43,301 nucleotides of DNA, taken from Welwitschia mirabilis. Lineage: Eukaryota > Gnetophyta > Gnetopsida > Welwitschiales. Below the pieces are notes generated by a model. That model had not been told where the DNA came from, searched no databases, and worked only from the letters and a program-made list of their open reading frames with translations. Made by a program: the position numbers and the translations under genes. The stretch covers positions 102,790,888 to 102,834,188 of the forward strand of contig JBOZIK010000001.1 of NCBI GenBank assembly GCA_051453625.1, in the 5' to 3' direction. Position 1 is the first letter of the stretch, and every line of letters starts with the position of its first letter. This document shows positions 10,039 to 18,390 of this stretch, piece after piece.

Positions 10039-10920
10039 GATGTCTCATCTCTCTCAAGTGCCATGTAGCTAGGAGTTTTCGTAATCACAACCAGCTCCAT
10101 CCCTAGTAAGCCCCAAAAATTCAATTCCTAGTATTTCACAATTACAAAATAGTGTTGGTAATTCATTTGCTACCGTTCAGAAGGAATGTGCAATAGGAAA
10201 TTTCAATCCATTTAATTTTGACTCTGGTGGTGCTAAAAATCTTGAATTAAAAAGTCTGCAGATTGATAAGAAACCTAGGGATGATTCATCTTCATCTTCT
10301 CTATTAAATACCAAACATTTTATTTAGGATTCACAATGTGATGTGGATGTAGGGATCCATTCTAGAAGTGATCATGATTTTCATGTTCTTGAAAGTAAAG
10401 GGTCTAATATTCATCATCCCAGCAATGAATATTCTATGCCTAGGAAGGCAAATGGGAGTTCTATAAGAAAGGACAATGGAGAAGTATAGGCAAATTTCGA
10501 AATTGCTTTTGAATCTTCAAATGGCAAATATGACATTAAAGATGCCTCTACTTCTAGTAGTCAACCATTTAACAAGAATTCATCTACAATCCAATCTCCC
10601 TCCATGATATCATTTTCAAGAAAACAGGGGAAGAAGAAGGGAAGACATAGGGTGCAAAATGCTGAGAAGAAGTATAGTGCTTCCTGAAAAATGAAAACCC
10701 CTTGTGTATGGTGGAGTAGATACTTTTAACTAGTATAGTCCTAGAAATTCATGTCACAAGTCTTCTAATTATAGTATGAAATCCCATTCTTTCAAATGGG
10801 AAAATCAAGAATCAATGAAGGAATGGCTTAAGGAGCATCAAGATTTATAGTCCTTGCAATAGGCCAGGACTGCACTTGTATTGGAGTAGATGCGGAGAAA
10901 ATGGCAACTTAAAACTGTTT
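10039..10920 (+). pseudogene. Serine-rich coding-like segment of unknown family, unit A
   Basis: One reading frame runs from about 10039 to 10730 with five stops and no frameshift. Phrases include SPKNSIPSISQLQNSVGNSF, KNLELKSLQIDKKPRDDSSS, EYSMPRKANGSSIRKDNGE and SFSRKQGKKKGRHRVQNAEK. After a one-base shift it continues as SHSFKWENQESMKEWLKEHQ and a basic helical tail to about 10915. Serine-rich, low-hydrophobicity protein with a KKKGRHR basic patch suggests a nuclear or cytosolic disordered region; that is inference only. Unit B carries the same frame and has TGG (Trp) at the position where unit A has TAG (10325-10327), showing a coding ancestor. I do not recognise the family. It is not functional here. 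Confidence 0.5.
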
Positions 10921-11030
10921 CAGTTTTAAAAAATCATTAAAATTGCACATATCACAAAAGAAAATAACAAAAAATGACACGCTCTAGCACTATAAGCATC
11001 TCAACTTAAAACATAATAAAGCTAAAAAAA

Positions 11031-11225
11031 TTACGATAGGAATCCCCAATGTGCAACAATGCTATAATAGTAACTTGCAACAGCACCAATGGGTTTGAGA
11101 ACTAAGAAGAGGTAAGTGGCCATGACACCATCCCATGGGCTTGATAAGATATCCTCAGAAACCAAGGGTCCATCGACACAAGCCATAATCACAGGAAGCA
11201 CCCACGGGAGATCATATGGTAGCAA
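11031..11225 (-). pseudogene. Hydrophobic exon-like frame, unit A, unknown family
   Basis: A 64-codon minus-strand frame reads MLPYDLPWVLPVIMACVDGP, then LVSEDILSSPWDGVMATYL and FLVLKPIGAVASYYYSIVAH. It has a hydrophobic stretch at each end, so two membrane segments are plausible. Unit B (about 13634-13828) keeps the same frame with one stop and mostly conservative changes such as KPIGAVAS to KPVGAFTS. That pattern supports a genuine coding ancestor. It is convergent with the serine-rich segment on the plus strand. I cannot name the protein, and the first Met may simply be internal to an exon. Confidence 0.45.
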
Positions 11226-11515
11226 CTGCTATGCAGCAGTACAATGTACAACAAATGCTCCTTTTTGGAGGAAATATCGCACTTGTGATAAAAAATACAG
11301 AAGGGATTATAGAGAAGTGAATCATCTTTCATGGATCATGGGATAAATAATAAACCATAATCAATAAATCCACATAAAAAGTTGTGAAAAGGCAAAGACA
11401 CCTAGAGGACTTTTAAATAGATAACAGAAAAGGTGAATTCAAAGACAGCTTTTATGAGACAAAATAAGAAAACAAATAACCAAAAAATACCTCTTAAAGA
11501 ACTTCTATAGGAAAA

Positions 11516-11615
11516 NNNNNNNNNNNNNNNNNNNNNNNNNNNNNNNNNNNNNNNNNNNNNNNNNNNNNNNNNNNNNNNNNNNNNNNNNNNNNNNNNNNNN
11601 NNNNNNNNNNNNNNN
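11516..11615. other. Assembly gap (100 N) at the tandem-unit junction
   Basis: Exactly 100 N. Unit A ends immediately before it and unit B begins immediately after it, so the true distance between the units, and whether further units are missing, is unknown. Confidence 1.
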
Positions 11616-12005
11616 TTATTGAATATGTAGCTCTGTATGTGTGATCTTGTATTTATTTGTAAAACTCTTAAGGCTAGCTAATATTTATTGTACATGCTAT
11701 ACAAGGAATGTTGTTTAGTTTTATTTACTTTAGCTTATCAATAGTTGTAACATAAAACTCTTGTGCCAACATGCTGTACAAACATCTTGTTTTTCATGAA
11801 CAATAGCTGAAGCACCACTAGTAAAAGAAGCATGATAATATAGTAACAATGGGTTTTCAGGCAAAATTTTGTACATAATTAATACAAAATCTTATAGAAA
11901 TAATGCAATTCATCTAAATGGCATCAAGACTCTTTAAAAATTGAAACCACTTGCTACCATACATAGTGAATTAGTTGGTGAAGCTTAGTTAATTAGATAA
12001 CAAAG

Positions 12006-12650
12006 TGACCAATACTAGAAGGGAATTCCTCTGCTACACGTGCCCTGAGCCAAAGCAAACAGGTGATCTAAAACATTAAAGGCTAAAGCACATGCTCCTA
12101 ACCTATAGACATAGGTGAAAAAAATTCAAAAGTATTTAAAAGAGAAATAAAAAAAAGAAATATCCTTAAAAAAAGAGGTAGAGAAATATGAGAGGGATGC
12201 AAAAGAATTCTCTGCTAAATTTGAGAAGTTGCAAAAGTTTATTACAGAATAAAATACTTAGATGCAAATAATAGAAATAGCACTACAAAATGCTTAAAAA
12301 AAAAAAAAAACAGAAAAGCTTTTAAGAAGAAGTAAGTCTAAAGCATGAAAGCTGATAAAAGTGCATAATGCTTGCTTCTAAAAATGGCTTCAAGACAACT
12401 CATTTAAATACCAAACATTGATATTAGCTTGTTGGGAAAAGTATGGAAGGCCTAAAATCTTGTTTGTTTCAAAGAAAGAATATCATGTACTTCTATCATA
12501 GAGTATTGACTCCCGCAACAAAGCATCTTATAAGCTATAACATGTGTTAATGCAGAAGTTAAAAAATAATAAATTCATAAAACATATTATTCACTAAAAT
12601 TGTCATGAATTGGCATCATGATAACAATGAATATTTTCAATAAATTCCTC
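12006..12650 (+). pseudogene. Coiled-coil gene fragment, copy 3
   Basis: Third copy of the fragment at 6597 and 9398. Recognisable phrases include VEKYERDAKEFSAKFEKLQ followed by KFIT where the others have KFIGE, and a degraded KVHNA(C)LLL region near 12358-12380. It carries a run of A at about 12294-12310 and a one-base loss in the AWLP motif (gcttgcttct versus gcttggcttcc), so it is broken at several points. It lies inside tandem unit B and so was copied with that unit. Copy 1 is outside the tandem array and was copied separately. Confidence 0.45.
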
Positions 12651-13530
12651 AGATATCTCATCTCTCTTAGATGTGATGTAGCTAGGAGTTTTCTCAATCA
12701 CAATTAGTTCCATCCCTAGTAAGCCCAAAAATTCAATTCCTAGTATTTCACAATGACAAAATAGTGTTGGTGGTTTATTTGCTATCATTTAGAAGGAATG
12801 TGTAATAGAAAAATTTAATTTCAACTCTAGTGCTACTAAAAATCTTGAATTGAAAAGTTTGCAAATTGATAAGAAATCTAGGGATGGTTCATCTTCATCT
12901 TCGTTGTAAAATACCAAACATTTTATTTGGGATTCACAATGTGATATGGATGTAGAAAGACATTCTAGAAGAAATCATGATTTTCATGATCTTGAAAGTA
13001 AAGGGTCTGATACTCATCATCCTAGCAATGAATATTCTATGCCTAGGAAGATAAATGAGAGTTCTATAAGAAAGGACAGTGGAGAACTATAGGTAAATTT
13101 CGAAATTGCTTTTGAATCTTTAAATGACAAATATGACATTGAAGATGCCTCTGCTTTTGGCAGCTAACCATCTAACAAGAATTTATCTACAGTCCAATCT
13201 CCCTCCATGTTATCATTTTCAAGAAAATAGGGGAATAATAGGAAAAGAGATAGTGTGAAAAATGCTGAGAAGAAGTACAGTGCTTCCTGAAAAATGAGAA
13301 CCCCTCATGTATGGTGGAGTGGATACTTTTAACTAGTAGAGTGCTAGAAATTCATGTTACAAGTCTTTCAATTATAGTATGAACTCCCATTCTTTCAAAT
13401 GGGAGAACCAAGAATCAATGAAGAATGGCTTAAGTAGCATCAAGATTTATAGTCCTTACAATAGGCCAAGACTGCACTTGTATTGGAGTAGGTGAGGAGA
13501 AACTAGCAACTTAAAACTATTTCAGTTTTA
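12651..13530 (+). pseudogene. Serine-rich coding-like segment, unit B
   Basis: Counterpart of 10039-10920. It retains NTKHFIWDSQCDMDV (Trp where unit A has a stop), EYSMPRKINESSIRKDSGE and SHSFKWENQESM-like codons with added frameshifts. Stops occur where unit A is open and vice versa, so the two units decayed independently. Unknown family. Confidence 0.45.
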
Positions 13531-13633
13531 AAAAATCATTAAAATTACACATGTCATAAAATAAAATAATAGAAAATGATATGCTCTAACACTATAAGAA
13601 TTTCAACTTAAAACATAGTAAAGTTAAAAAAAA

Positions 13634-13828
13634 TACGATAGTAATTCCCAATGTGCAACAATGCTACAATAGTAACTTGTAAAAGCACCAACAGGTTTGA
13701 GAACTAAGAAGAGGTAAGCAGCCATGACACCATCTCATGAACTTGAAAAGATATCCTTAGAAACCAAGGGCTCATCGACATAAGCCATAATCACAGGAAG
13801 CACCCATAGGAGATCATGTGGTTGCAAC
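13634..13828 (-). pseudogene. Hydrophobic exon-like frame, unit B
   Basis: Counterpart of 11031-11225. It reads LLWVLPVIMAYVDEPLVSKD, one stop where unit A has Trp, then GVMAAYLFLVLKPVGAFTSY. The frame is kept, the first Met is lost and there is a single internal TGA. Unknown family. Confidence 0.4.
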
Positions 13829-14116
13829 TATGTAGTAATACAATGTACAACAAATGCTTTTTTTTGGAGGAAATATCACACCTACAAGAAAAAATACAAA
13901 AGGAATTATAGATAAGTAAATCATCTTTTCATGGATCATGGGATAAATAATGAACCATAATCAATAAAACCACAAAAAAGGTTGTGAAAAGGCAAAGATA
14001 CCTAGAGGACTTTCAAACAGATAATAGAAAAGACAAATTCAATGACAACTTTTATGAGACAAAATAAGAAACCAAATAATTAAAAAAAAACCTCTTGAAG
14101 AACTTCTAGAGGAAAA

Positions 14117-14870
14117 ATCATTTAGTCAAAATTCATAAAATGGAAAGGATCATTATCTCCCTACATATCACTAGAAATAATTCCACTTTAGTAACAGATT
14201 CAACCTTAAATCTCCAAGATATTAGATTGGCAAATTGGCTAGCCTTCAAATATATAATTCAATAATATACTAAAACACTAATTTCATGCTGTCTTATGTA
14301 AGCATCAACTACCATGAGGCTTAAATGATCCACATTGGTATTCACTTTGAAGGATAGATTGACATGCATTGCAACAAAATTGGAAGCCGAATCACTAGAT
14401 TTGTAATTTGATTTTTCAAGAACTTGAAAAGATTTGACCATATACAATAAAAGAATTAACCTTTACAGTAGCATGCACATGTGTATTTGTTACTCCATTA
14501 TCAATAATTGAATGTACAATAGATAAATATCAGAAAGGATTCAAATGTATCAATCTTCTTAATGAAAACAAATATCAATTGGAAGTGAAGGAGATGGATT
14601 AGCATATGTGAAACTTAAGTTCATCGAATTCAAATTCATACTAATGACACTTATTTCCATTAGAGAAGACTAAGTTAGGGGATGGATATCTATAAATGAT
14701 ATCTAAAAACAAGTGGTTATGGATACATCTCTGCAGGTAGCAGCATGAGGATCCCTTACCGACCTCAGCAGATACTACCCAGAAGAAACACAAGCGCTAT
14801 ATACTATTTCAATTAGGCACCACTTGAGATATTACAAATGCTAAAGATGACTTTAAAAACAACTACACAA
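14117..14870. other. Unassigned stretch between the tandem repeat and the chromovirus
   Basis: No gene recognised. A minus-strand frame at 14259-14447 includes SASNFVAMHVNLSFKVNT and LSLMVVDAYIRQHEIS, which reads like coding sequence, but I cannot assign it and see no continuation. The G/C-richer bit near 14735-14800 is also unassigned. Confidence 0.3.
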
Positions 14871-14882
14871 TCAGCTCTATAT

Positions 14883-14935
14883 CATGATCGATGCTTTGAT
14901 ACCAATTATTATGATTAATGCTCTGATTCCAATTA
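14883..14935 (-). repeat. PBS-like repeats at the low-coordinate end of the chromovirus
   Basis: Two degenerate copies of the tRNA-iMet primer-binding motif (TGGTATCAGAGC on the minus strand) occur at 14893-14904 (one change) and 14920-14931 (one change). Both are embedded in the same AATTRTYATGAT-type context as the true PBS cluster at 19433-19537. A PBS normally adjoins only the 5' LTR, so its presence past the 3' end suggests a second element once lay head-to-tail, sharing the LTR at about 14940-15265. Confidence 0.5.
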
Positions 14936-14939
14936 TCAT

Positions 14940-15265
14940 GATGCTTGAGAATTGGATTGAAGAAGAAAAGAAAGAAAGGAAATAGAAGGGAAGAAGAAAG
15001 AAGAAGAAAGAAAAGGGGTTGAATAGAAAGAAAAGAAAAAATCAAAAAAGTATGTATTCCAAGATTTTATTCATTCAACATGCCAATACTCATACATTTG
15101 TGATGCTTAAATAGAAAAATTCATAAACAACTGCCTAAGTCCACCACTAATCTACTAACAGGGCCACTATATGTACTAAACTACTAAACCACTAACAGGG
15201 TCACTACAAGCATTAAACCACTAACAGGGCCATTACAAGCATTAAATAATCAGTAACTACTTTCC
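14940..15265 (-). mobile_element. Probable LTR of the chromovirus (3' LTR by position)
   Basis: This lies beyond the chromodomain end of pol. On the minus strand a purine run (AAGAGAGAGAGGGAAAG, about 15264-15280) just upstream resembles a polypurine tract. Inside are a long plus-strand purine tract (14951-15047) and a minisatellite. PBS-like motifs follow at the far edge. No second copy is present beyond 19445 for comparison, so the borders are approximate. Confidence 0.4.
15148..15245. repeat. Three-copy minisatellite inside the LTR
   Basis: About 30 bp units built on aaaccactaacagggycactacaagcatt. Two good copies at 15185-15244 and a degraded one at about 15152-15180. Confidence 0.75.
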
Positions 15266-15424
15266 CTCTCTCTCTTAATTACCTATTATAATGGTCTATA
15301 ATATTTTATTGGAAAGTAAATATGCCTAAGTGAGGTCGTATGCGGCTAATATATGCATGTGATGATATGGATGAATGACATGAAAGGCAGACGTGATCAC
15401 CCCTTCTCTAGAGGTGGCCCTTAT

Positions 15425-15610
15425 CCTCAAGGGTTGAACCTAGGGAATTGGTGATAGAGAGCCAACAAGGCTTCTCAAGTGGGCTCGTTGGGATTGAGGC
15501 TAAACCATACGATGAGGACCTTGTTGACTTCTTGGCCTTCCTTCCTTACTAGTCGATAATCTACAATGGCGATCAGTTCTAGCTTAATTTCTCCTTAGTC
15601 ATCCATCGGT
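15425..15610 (-). pseudogene. Chromodomain of the chromovirus integrase
   Basis: Reads LELIAIVDYRLVRKEGQ, then EVNKVLIVWFSLNPNEPT, a stop, and EALLALYHQFPRFNP. The chromodomain hallmark is a basic strand, VLIxW, then P.(D/E).(A/P)TWE and a final helix ending FP.F. The expected Trp of TWE is a TGA here, a single G-to-A change. This is the C-terminal end of pol in chromoviruses. Confidence 0.88.
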
Positions 15611-15932
15611 GGCAACTCTTTCATGGGGATGATGAATGGACCGACCCTCTTCTTGAATTGAGACACATGAAAAATAGGATGAATGCATGAACTCCTGGGC
15701 AACTTAAGCTCATATGCCACTGACTCACCTTCCTCAGTATCTCATAGGGCCCATAATATTTTACTATGAGTTTCTGGTTTGACCTGGCGACTATTGACAT
15801 CTTCCTATAGGATTGCAACTTGAGGTAGACAAGGTCCCCTTTGACAAACTCCCTTTCAGTCCTCTTCTGATCCGTGGATTGCTTCATTCGATTTTGGACC
15901 TTCTGTAGCTTCTCCTTTAGCAATTTTATCAT
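15610..15932 (-). pseudogene. Integrase C-terminal (GPY/F-type) region of the chromovirus
   Basis: Reads MIKLLKEKLQKVQNRMKQST, then FVKGDLVYLKLQSYRK and NQKLIVKYYGPYEILRKVS. This matches the family pattern GDxVYLKLQPYRQ...KL.PKYYGPF.IL.K+. A frameshift follows, after which the frame continues as AYELKLP, IHPIFHVSQFKKRVG and so on into the chromodomain. Here the domain follows the catalytic core; it binds DNA during integration. Broken copy. Confidence 0.93.
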
Positions 15933-16584
15933 AGTGCCTTTGTCTCAAAGAAACTTGTGTGCTTCACCATCATTACCACAGTCAGCTGCCTCAAATCCAT
16001 ATTGTAGGGGATGACAATCATAGAGAGCTAGGAACAAGGTGGTATCAAGGGGTAAATGATAATTCATGTTGTACCAGTACTCCACGAGAGGGAGCCAGTG
16101 CCTTCATCTCCTTGGCTTCACACCAGTCATGCATCTTAAATAACATTCCAAAAATTGGTTGACATGCTCGGTCTGTCCATTTAATTTGCGGGTGGTAGGC
16201 AGTGCTCATCTTTAGGGTTACACCTATTATTTGGAAGAGATCCTTCCAGAAGCGACTAGTAAAAACCTTCTCTTGATTGCTAACAATCGACCTTGGCAGG
16301 CCATGTAACTTGTAGATGTGATCGACAAAGAGCTATGCAACTTGTATAGCTGTGTAGGGGTGTGAGAGGATCATAAAGTAAGCATACTTTGTGAATTGGT
16401 CCACCATGATCTAGATGACATCTGACCCTTCAGATTGGGAAAGCCCCTCGATAAAATCCATGGATAGATCCTACCACATCCCATTTGGAACCAGTAAAGA
16501 TTGTAAGAGGCCTAGGTAAGGTGCATGCTCCCCTTTGTTCCACTGGCAAATGTTGCATTCACCCACTACTCTCTTGATATCAGC
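15933..16584 (-). pseudogene. Integrase catalytic core of the chromovirus
   Basis: Reads ECNICQWNKGEHAPYLGLLQ, then DLSMDFIEGLSQSEGSD, IMVDQFTKYAYFMILSHPYT, LHGLPRSIVSNQEKVFTSRF, WKDLFQIIGVTLKMSTAYHP, and after a frameshift NGQTEHVNQFLECYLRCM. This is the full DDE core in order. The first catalytic Asp is present in SMDF. The second is replaced by Asn (VSNQ where the family has VSDR). The Glu in QTEHVNQ is in frame only after the shift. Trp-to-stop changes occur (for example before DLSMDF). The core cuts and joins DNA when the element is complete; this one would be inactive on residue loss alone. Confidence 0.95.
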
Positions 16585-16667
16585 NNNNNNNNNNCCTAGG
16601 TAAGATGCATGCTTCCCTTGGTTCCACTGATAAATGTCACCTTCACGAATACTCTCTTGATATCAGC
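16510..16667 (-). repeat. ~73 bp near-duplicate split by a 10-N gap
   Basis: 16510-16584 and 16595-16667 are nearly the same sequence, each starting cctaggtaaggtgcatgc (one change) and ending ctctcttgatatcagc, separated only by ten N. They encode the zinc-finger-to-core linker of integrase twice. The first copy keeps CNICQ; the second has lost both Cys. Confidence 0.85.
16585..16594. other. Assembly gap (10 N)
   Basis: Ten N between two near-identical copies; unlike the four 100-N gaps, it may reflect an estimated small gap or overlap. Confidence 1.
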
Positions 16668-16979
16668 TTTCATTCCCTTCTAGTAGCAGAGCCCCTTTAG
16701 CCACTTGTAGGTGGCTAAGGTCCTAGAATGCCCTCCTATGGGATTCCCATGTATCTTATCTATCAGCTGTCACTTGAGCTTCAAGTTTGCGCTAACGTAC
16801 ACTTTACCCTTGTAGCATAGGAGCTCATTGGTATAGGTAAACCTCGGTTGGCTGTTGCCTTGCGCTTGGATCTCATTGATAAGCTCTTGTACCCATGGGT
16901 CATGCTTGTTGCTAGCATTTACTTCTTGCAACCAAGTGAGGGTAATAATAGTAATTGCCTTACCCACTGTGGTTGCCAA
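16668..16979 (-). pseudogene. Integrase N-terminal zinc (H2C2) domain of the chromovirus
   Basis: Reads HDPWVQELINEIQAQGNSQP, then RFTYTNELLCYKGKVYVSAN, IHGNPIGGHSRTLATYKWLK and GMKADIK. GGHSRTLATYKWL is the His-box of the HHCC zinc domain; the paired Cys (CNIC) lie across the 10-N gap. Upstream RNase H is absent: the frame passes directly from protease-type sequence at 16982 into this domain, so an internal deletion or misjoin lies at about 16980-17000. Confidence 0.9.
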
Positions 16980-16999
16980 TTCAGATCTAATTAGCTGTA

Positions 17000-17528
17000 A
17001 TGATGCATGTTGAGTTCCACCTTCTAGCTTAATAACTCTTTCCTTGTAATTGAATTATAAGGAAAGGAGATTGAAGTAAAATGTGATCAGACTAAATTCC
17101 TTGAGTGTGTCGACTCTAAGGATTATGACATAATCATCAAGATTTATGACCCTAACATCCCAGTTGAATAAGTGTTCCCCCATCTCCCATTCCAGTTGGG
17201 GACACTCTAATCAGTTGACAAGTTTGGCTCCATTGGCTATCGTTACAATTAATGGATATGTCTTGATTGAAACCACACTCATCTCCTAGAGAATATTTGG
17301 ATTCATGAAGGTATGGGTGCTTTTAGTGTAAATCAAGACAATAGCTAGGTTATTATGGACTGATGCTCTGATTTGTATGGGCATGGGTGGTGAATGACAG
17401 GAGATAGAATTGAGGGTTGCCTCACTGTAGACCTCAGTATCCTCAGAGCTTGGCTCAGTTATGAGTTCAGCAAAATCCTCATCGATTACCTCTTCGTCTT
17501 CAATTACATTAAGCATTTTGGGGTTGCA
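17000..17528 (-). pseudogene. Chromovirus protease region, second copy
   Basis: Reads NVIEDEEVIDEDFAELITEP, then SEATLNSISCHSPPMPIQIR, NNLAIVLIYTKSTHTFMNPN, and downstream EFSLITFYFNLLSLQFN. This is the linker after the CCHC knuckle followed by the retropepsin-like protease. The active-site triad, normally D(S/T)G in VDSGSTHNF, is degraded to YTK. The same region occurs again at 17905-18390, where the Asp survives. A complete element has only one, so this is either a second element joined through the gap or an assembly error. Confidence 0.9.
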
Positions 17529-17628
17529 NNNNNNNNNNNNNNNNNNNNNNNNNNNNNNNNNNNNNNNNNNNNNNNNNNNNNNNNNNNNNNNNNNNNNNNN
17601 NNNNNNNNNNNNNNNNNNNNNNNNNNNN
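17529..17628. other. Assembly gap (100 N) in the chromovirus
   Basis: Exactly 100 N between the RT tail and the second protease copy. RT fingers and palm, and RNase H, are not found on either side. Confidence 1.
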
Positions 17629-17890
17629 TCCTTTACTGTCCTTAGGGTTGGCCATTGAATCATGGCCTCGATTTTCTCCAGGTCTGTGGAAACTCCCTGG
17701 GACGATATCACATGTCCCAAATAGTCCATTCTAGGCTGACCAAAAGCACATTTCTTCTTTTTCACAAACAGCTTATGTTCGGCGATGAGCTGTAAGATAG
17801 GCTCGGGTATGAATGGTTCTTTAACTTAGGCCTGGATGATGGCCAATTGGGCCAATCACTCATCCTCATGTGGGTTCTTTATGTGGTGGA
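17629..17890 (-). pseudogene. Chromovirus reverse transcriptase thumb-side fragment
   Basis: Reads LQLIAEHKLFVKKKKCAFGQ, then PRMDYLGHVISSQGVSTDLE and KIEAMIQWPTLRTVK, a canonical Ty3/gypsy RT end (LxxHxLFxKxxKCxFG..xxYLGHVIS..GV.TDP.KIEAM..WP.P.TVK). The YxDD palm is not present. It joins protease-proximal sequence at about 17890 without the intervening ~150 residues and runs into the gap at its 3' side. Confidence 0.95.
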
Positions 17891-17904
17891 TCAATTCAGA
17901 ACCA

Positions 17905-18390
17905 ATCAGCCATAATGATGCATGTTAGGTTCCACCTTCTAGCTTGATAACTTTCCCCTTATAATTGAATTATAAGAAAAGGCAATTTAAGTAAAACGTG
18001 ATCGGACTAAATTCCTTAAGTATGTTAACTCCAAGGACCATGTCGCAATCACCAAGATTCATGACCCTAACATCTTAGTTAAATAAGTATTCCTCCATCT
18101 CCCATTCCAGTTAGGGACACTCTAATTGGTTGATAAGCTTGGCTCCACTGGCTATCGTCACAATAGCTATGGGTGCTTTTAATATCAATTAAGACAATAG
18201 CTAGGTTGCCATGGACTGAGGCTCTAATTCGTATGGGCGTGGATGGAAAATAACAGGAGATAGAATTGAGGGTTACCTCGTTGCAGGCCTCAGTATCCTC
18301 AGAGCTTTGCTCAGCTATGAGTTCAGTGAAATCCTCATCGGTTACCTCTTTGCCTTTAATTACATTGAGTGTTTTGGGTTTACATCAGTG
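17905..18390 (-). pseudogene. Chromovirus protease region, first copy
   Basis: Same region as 17000-17528, parallel and of similar length, with about one difference per ten bases. Here the active-site stretch reads NLAIVLIDIKSTHS, so the catalytic Asp is retained although the following residues are not the usual S/T-G. It directly follows the CCHC knuckle in proper order, so this is the copy that belongs with gag. Confidence 0.88.

Larger units (their letters stand above)
9006..11515. repeat. ~2.6 kb tandem repeat unit A
   Basis: Aligns along its whole length to 11616-14116 at an offset of about 2601-2610, with frequent mismatches (roughly 10% by impression). It contains, in order, about 390 bp with no clear coding content, the coiled-coil fragment, a serine-rich coding-like segment (plus strand) and a hydrophobic reading frame (minus strand). 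It stops at the 100-N gap 11516-11615. Confidence 0.9.
11616..14116. repeat. ~2.6 kb tandem repeat unit B
   Basis: Second unit, same order and orientation as 9006-11515. It begins with ttattgaatatgtag, which matches 9006, and the match ends near acttctagaggaaaa (14102-14116), which matches 11501-11515. It is more decayed than unit A in places, with extra indels in A-runs. Confidence 0.9.
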
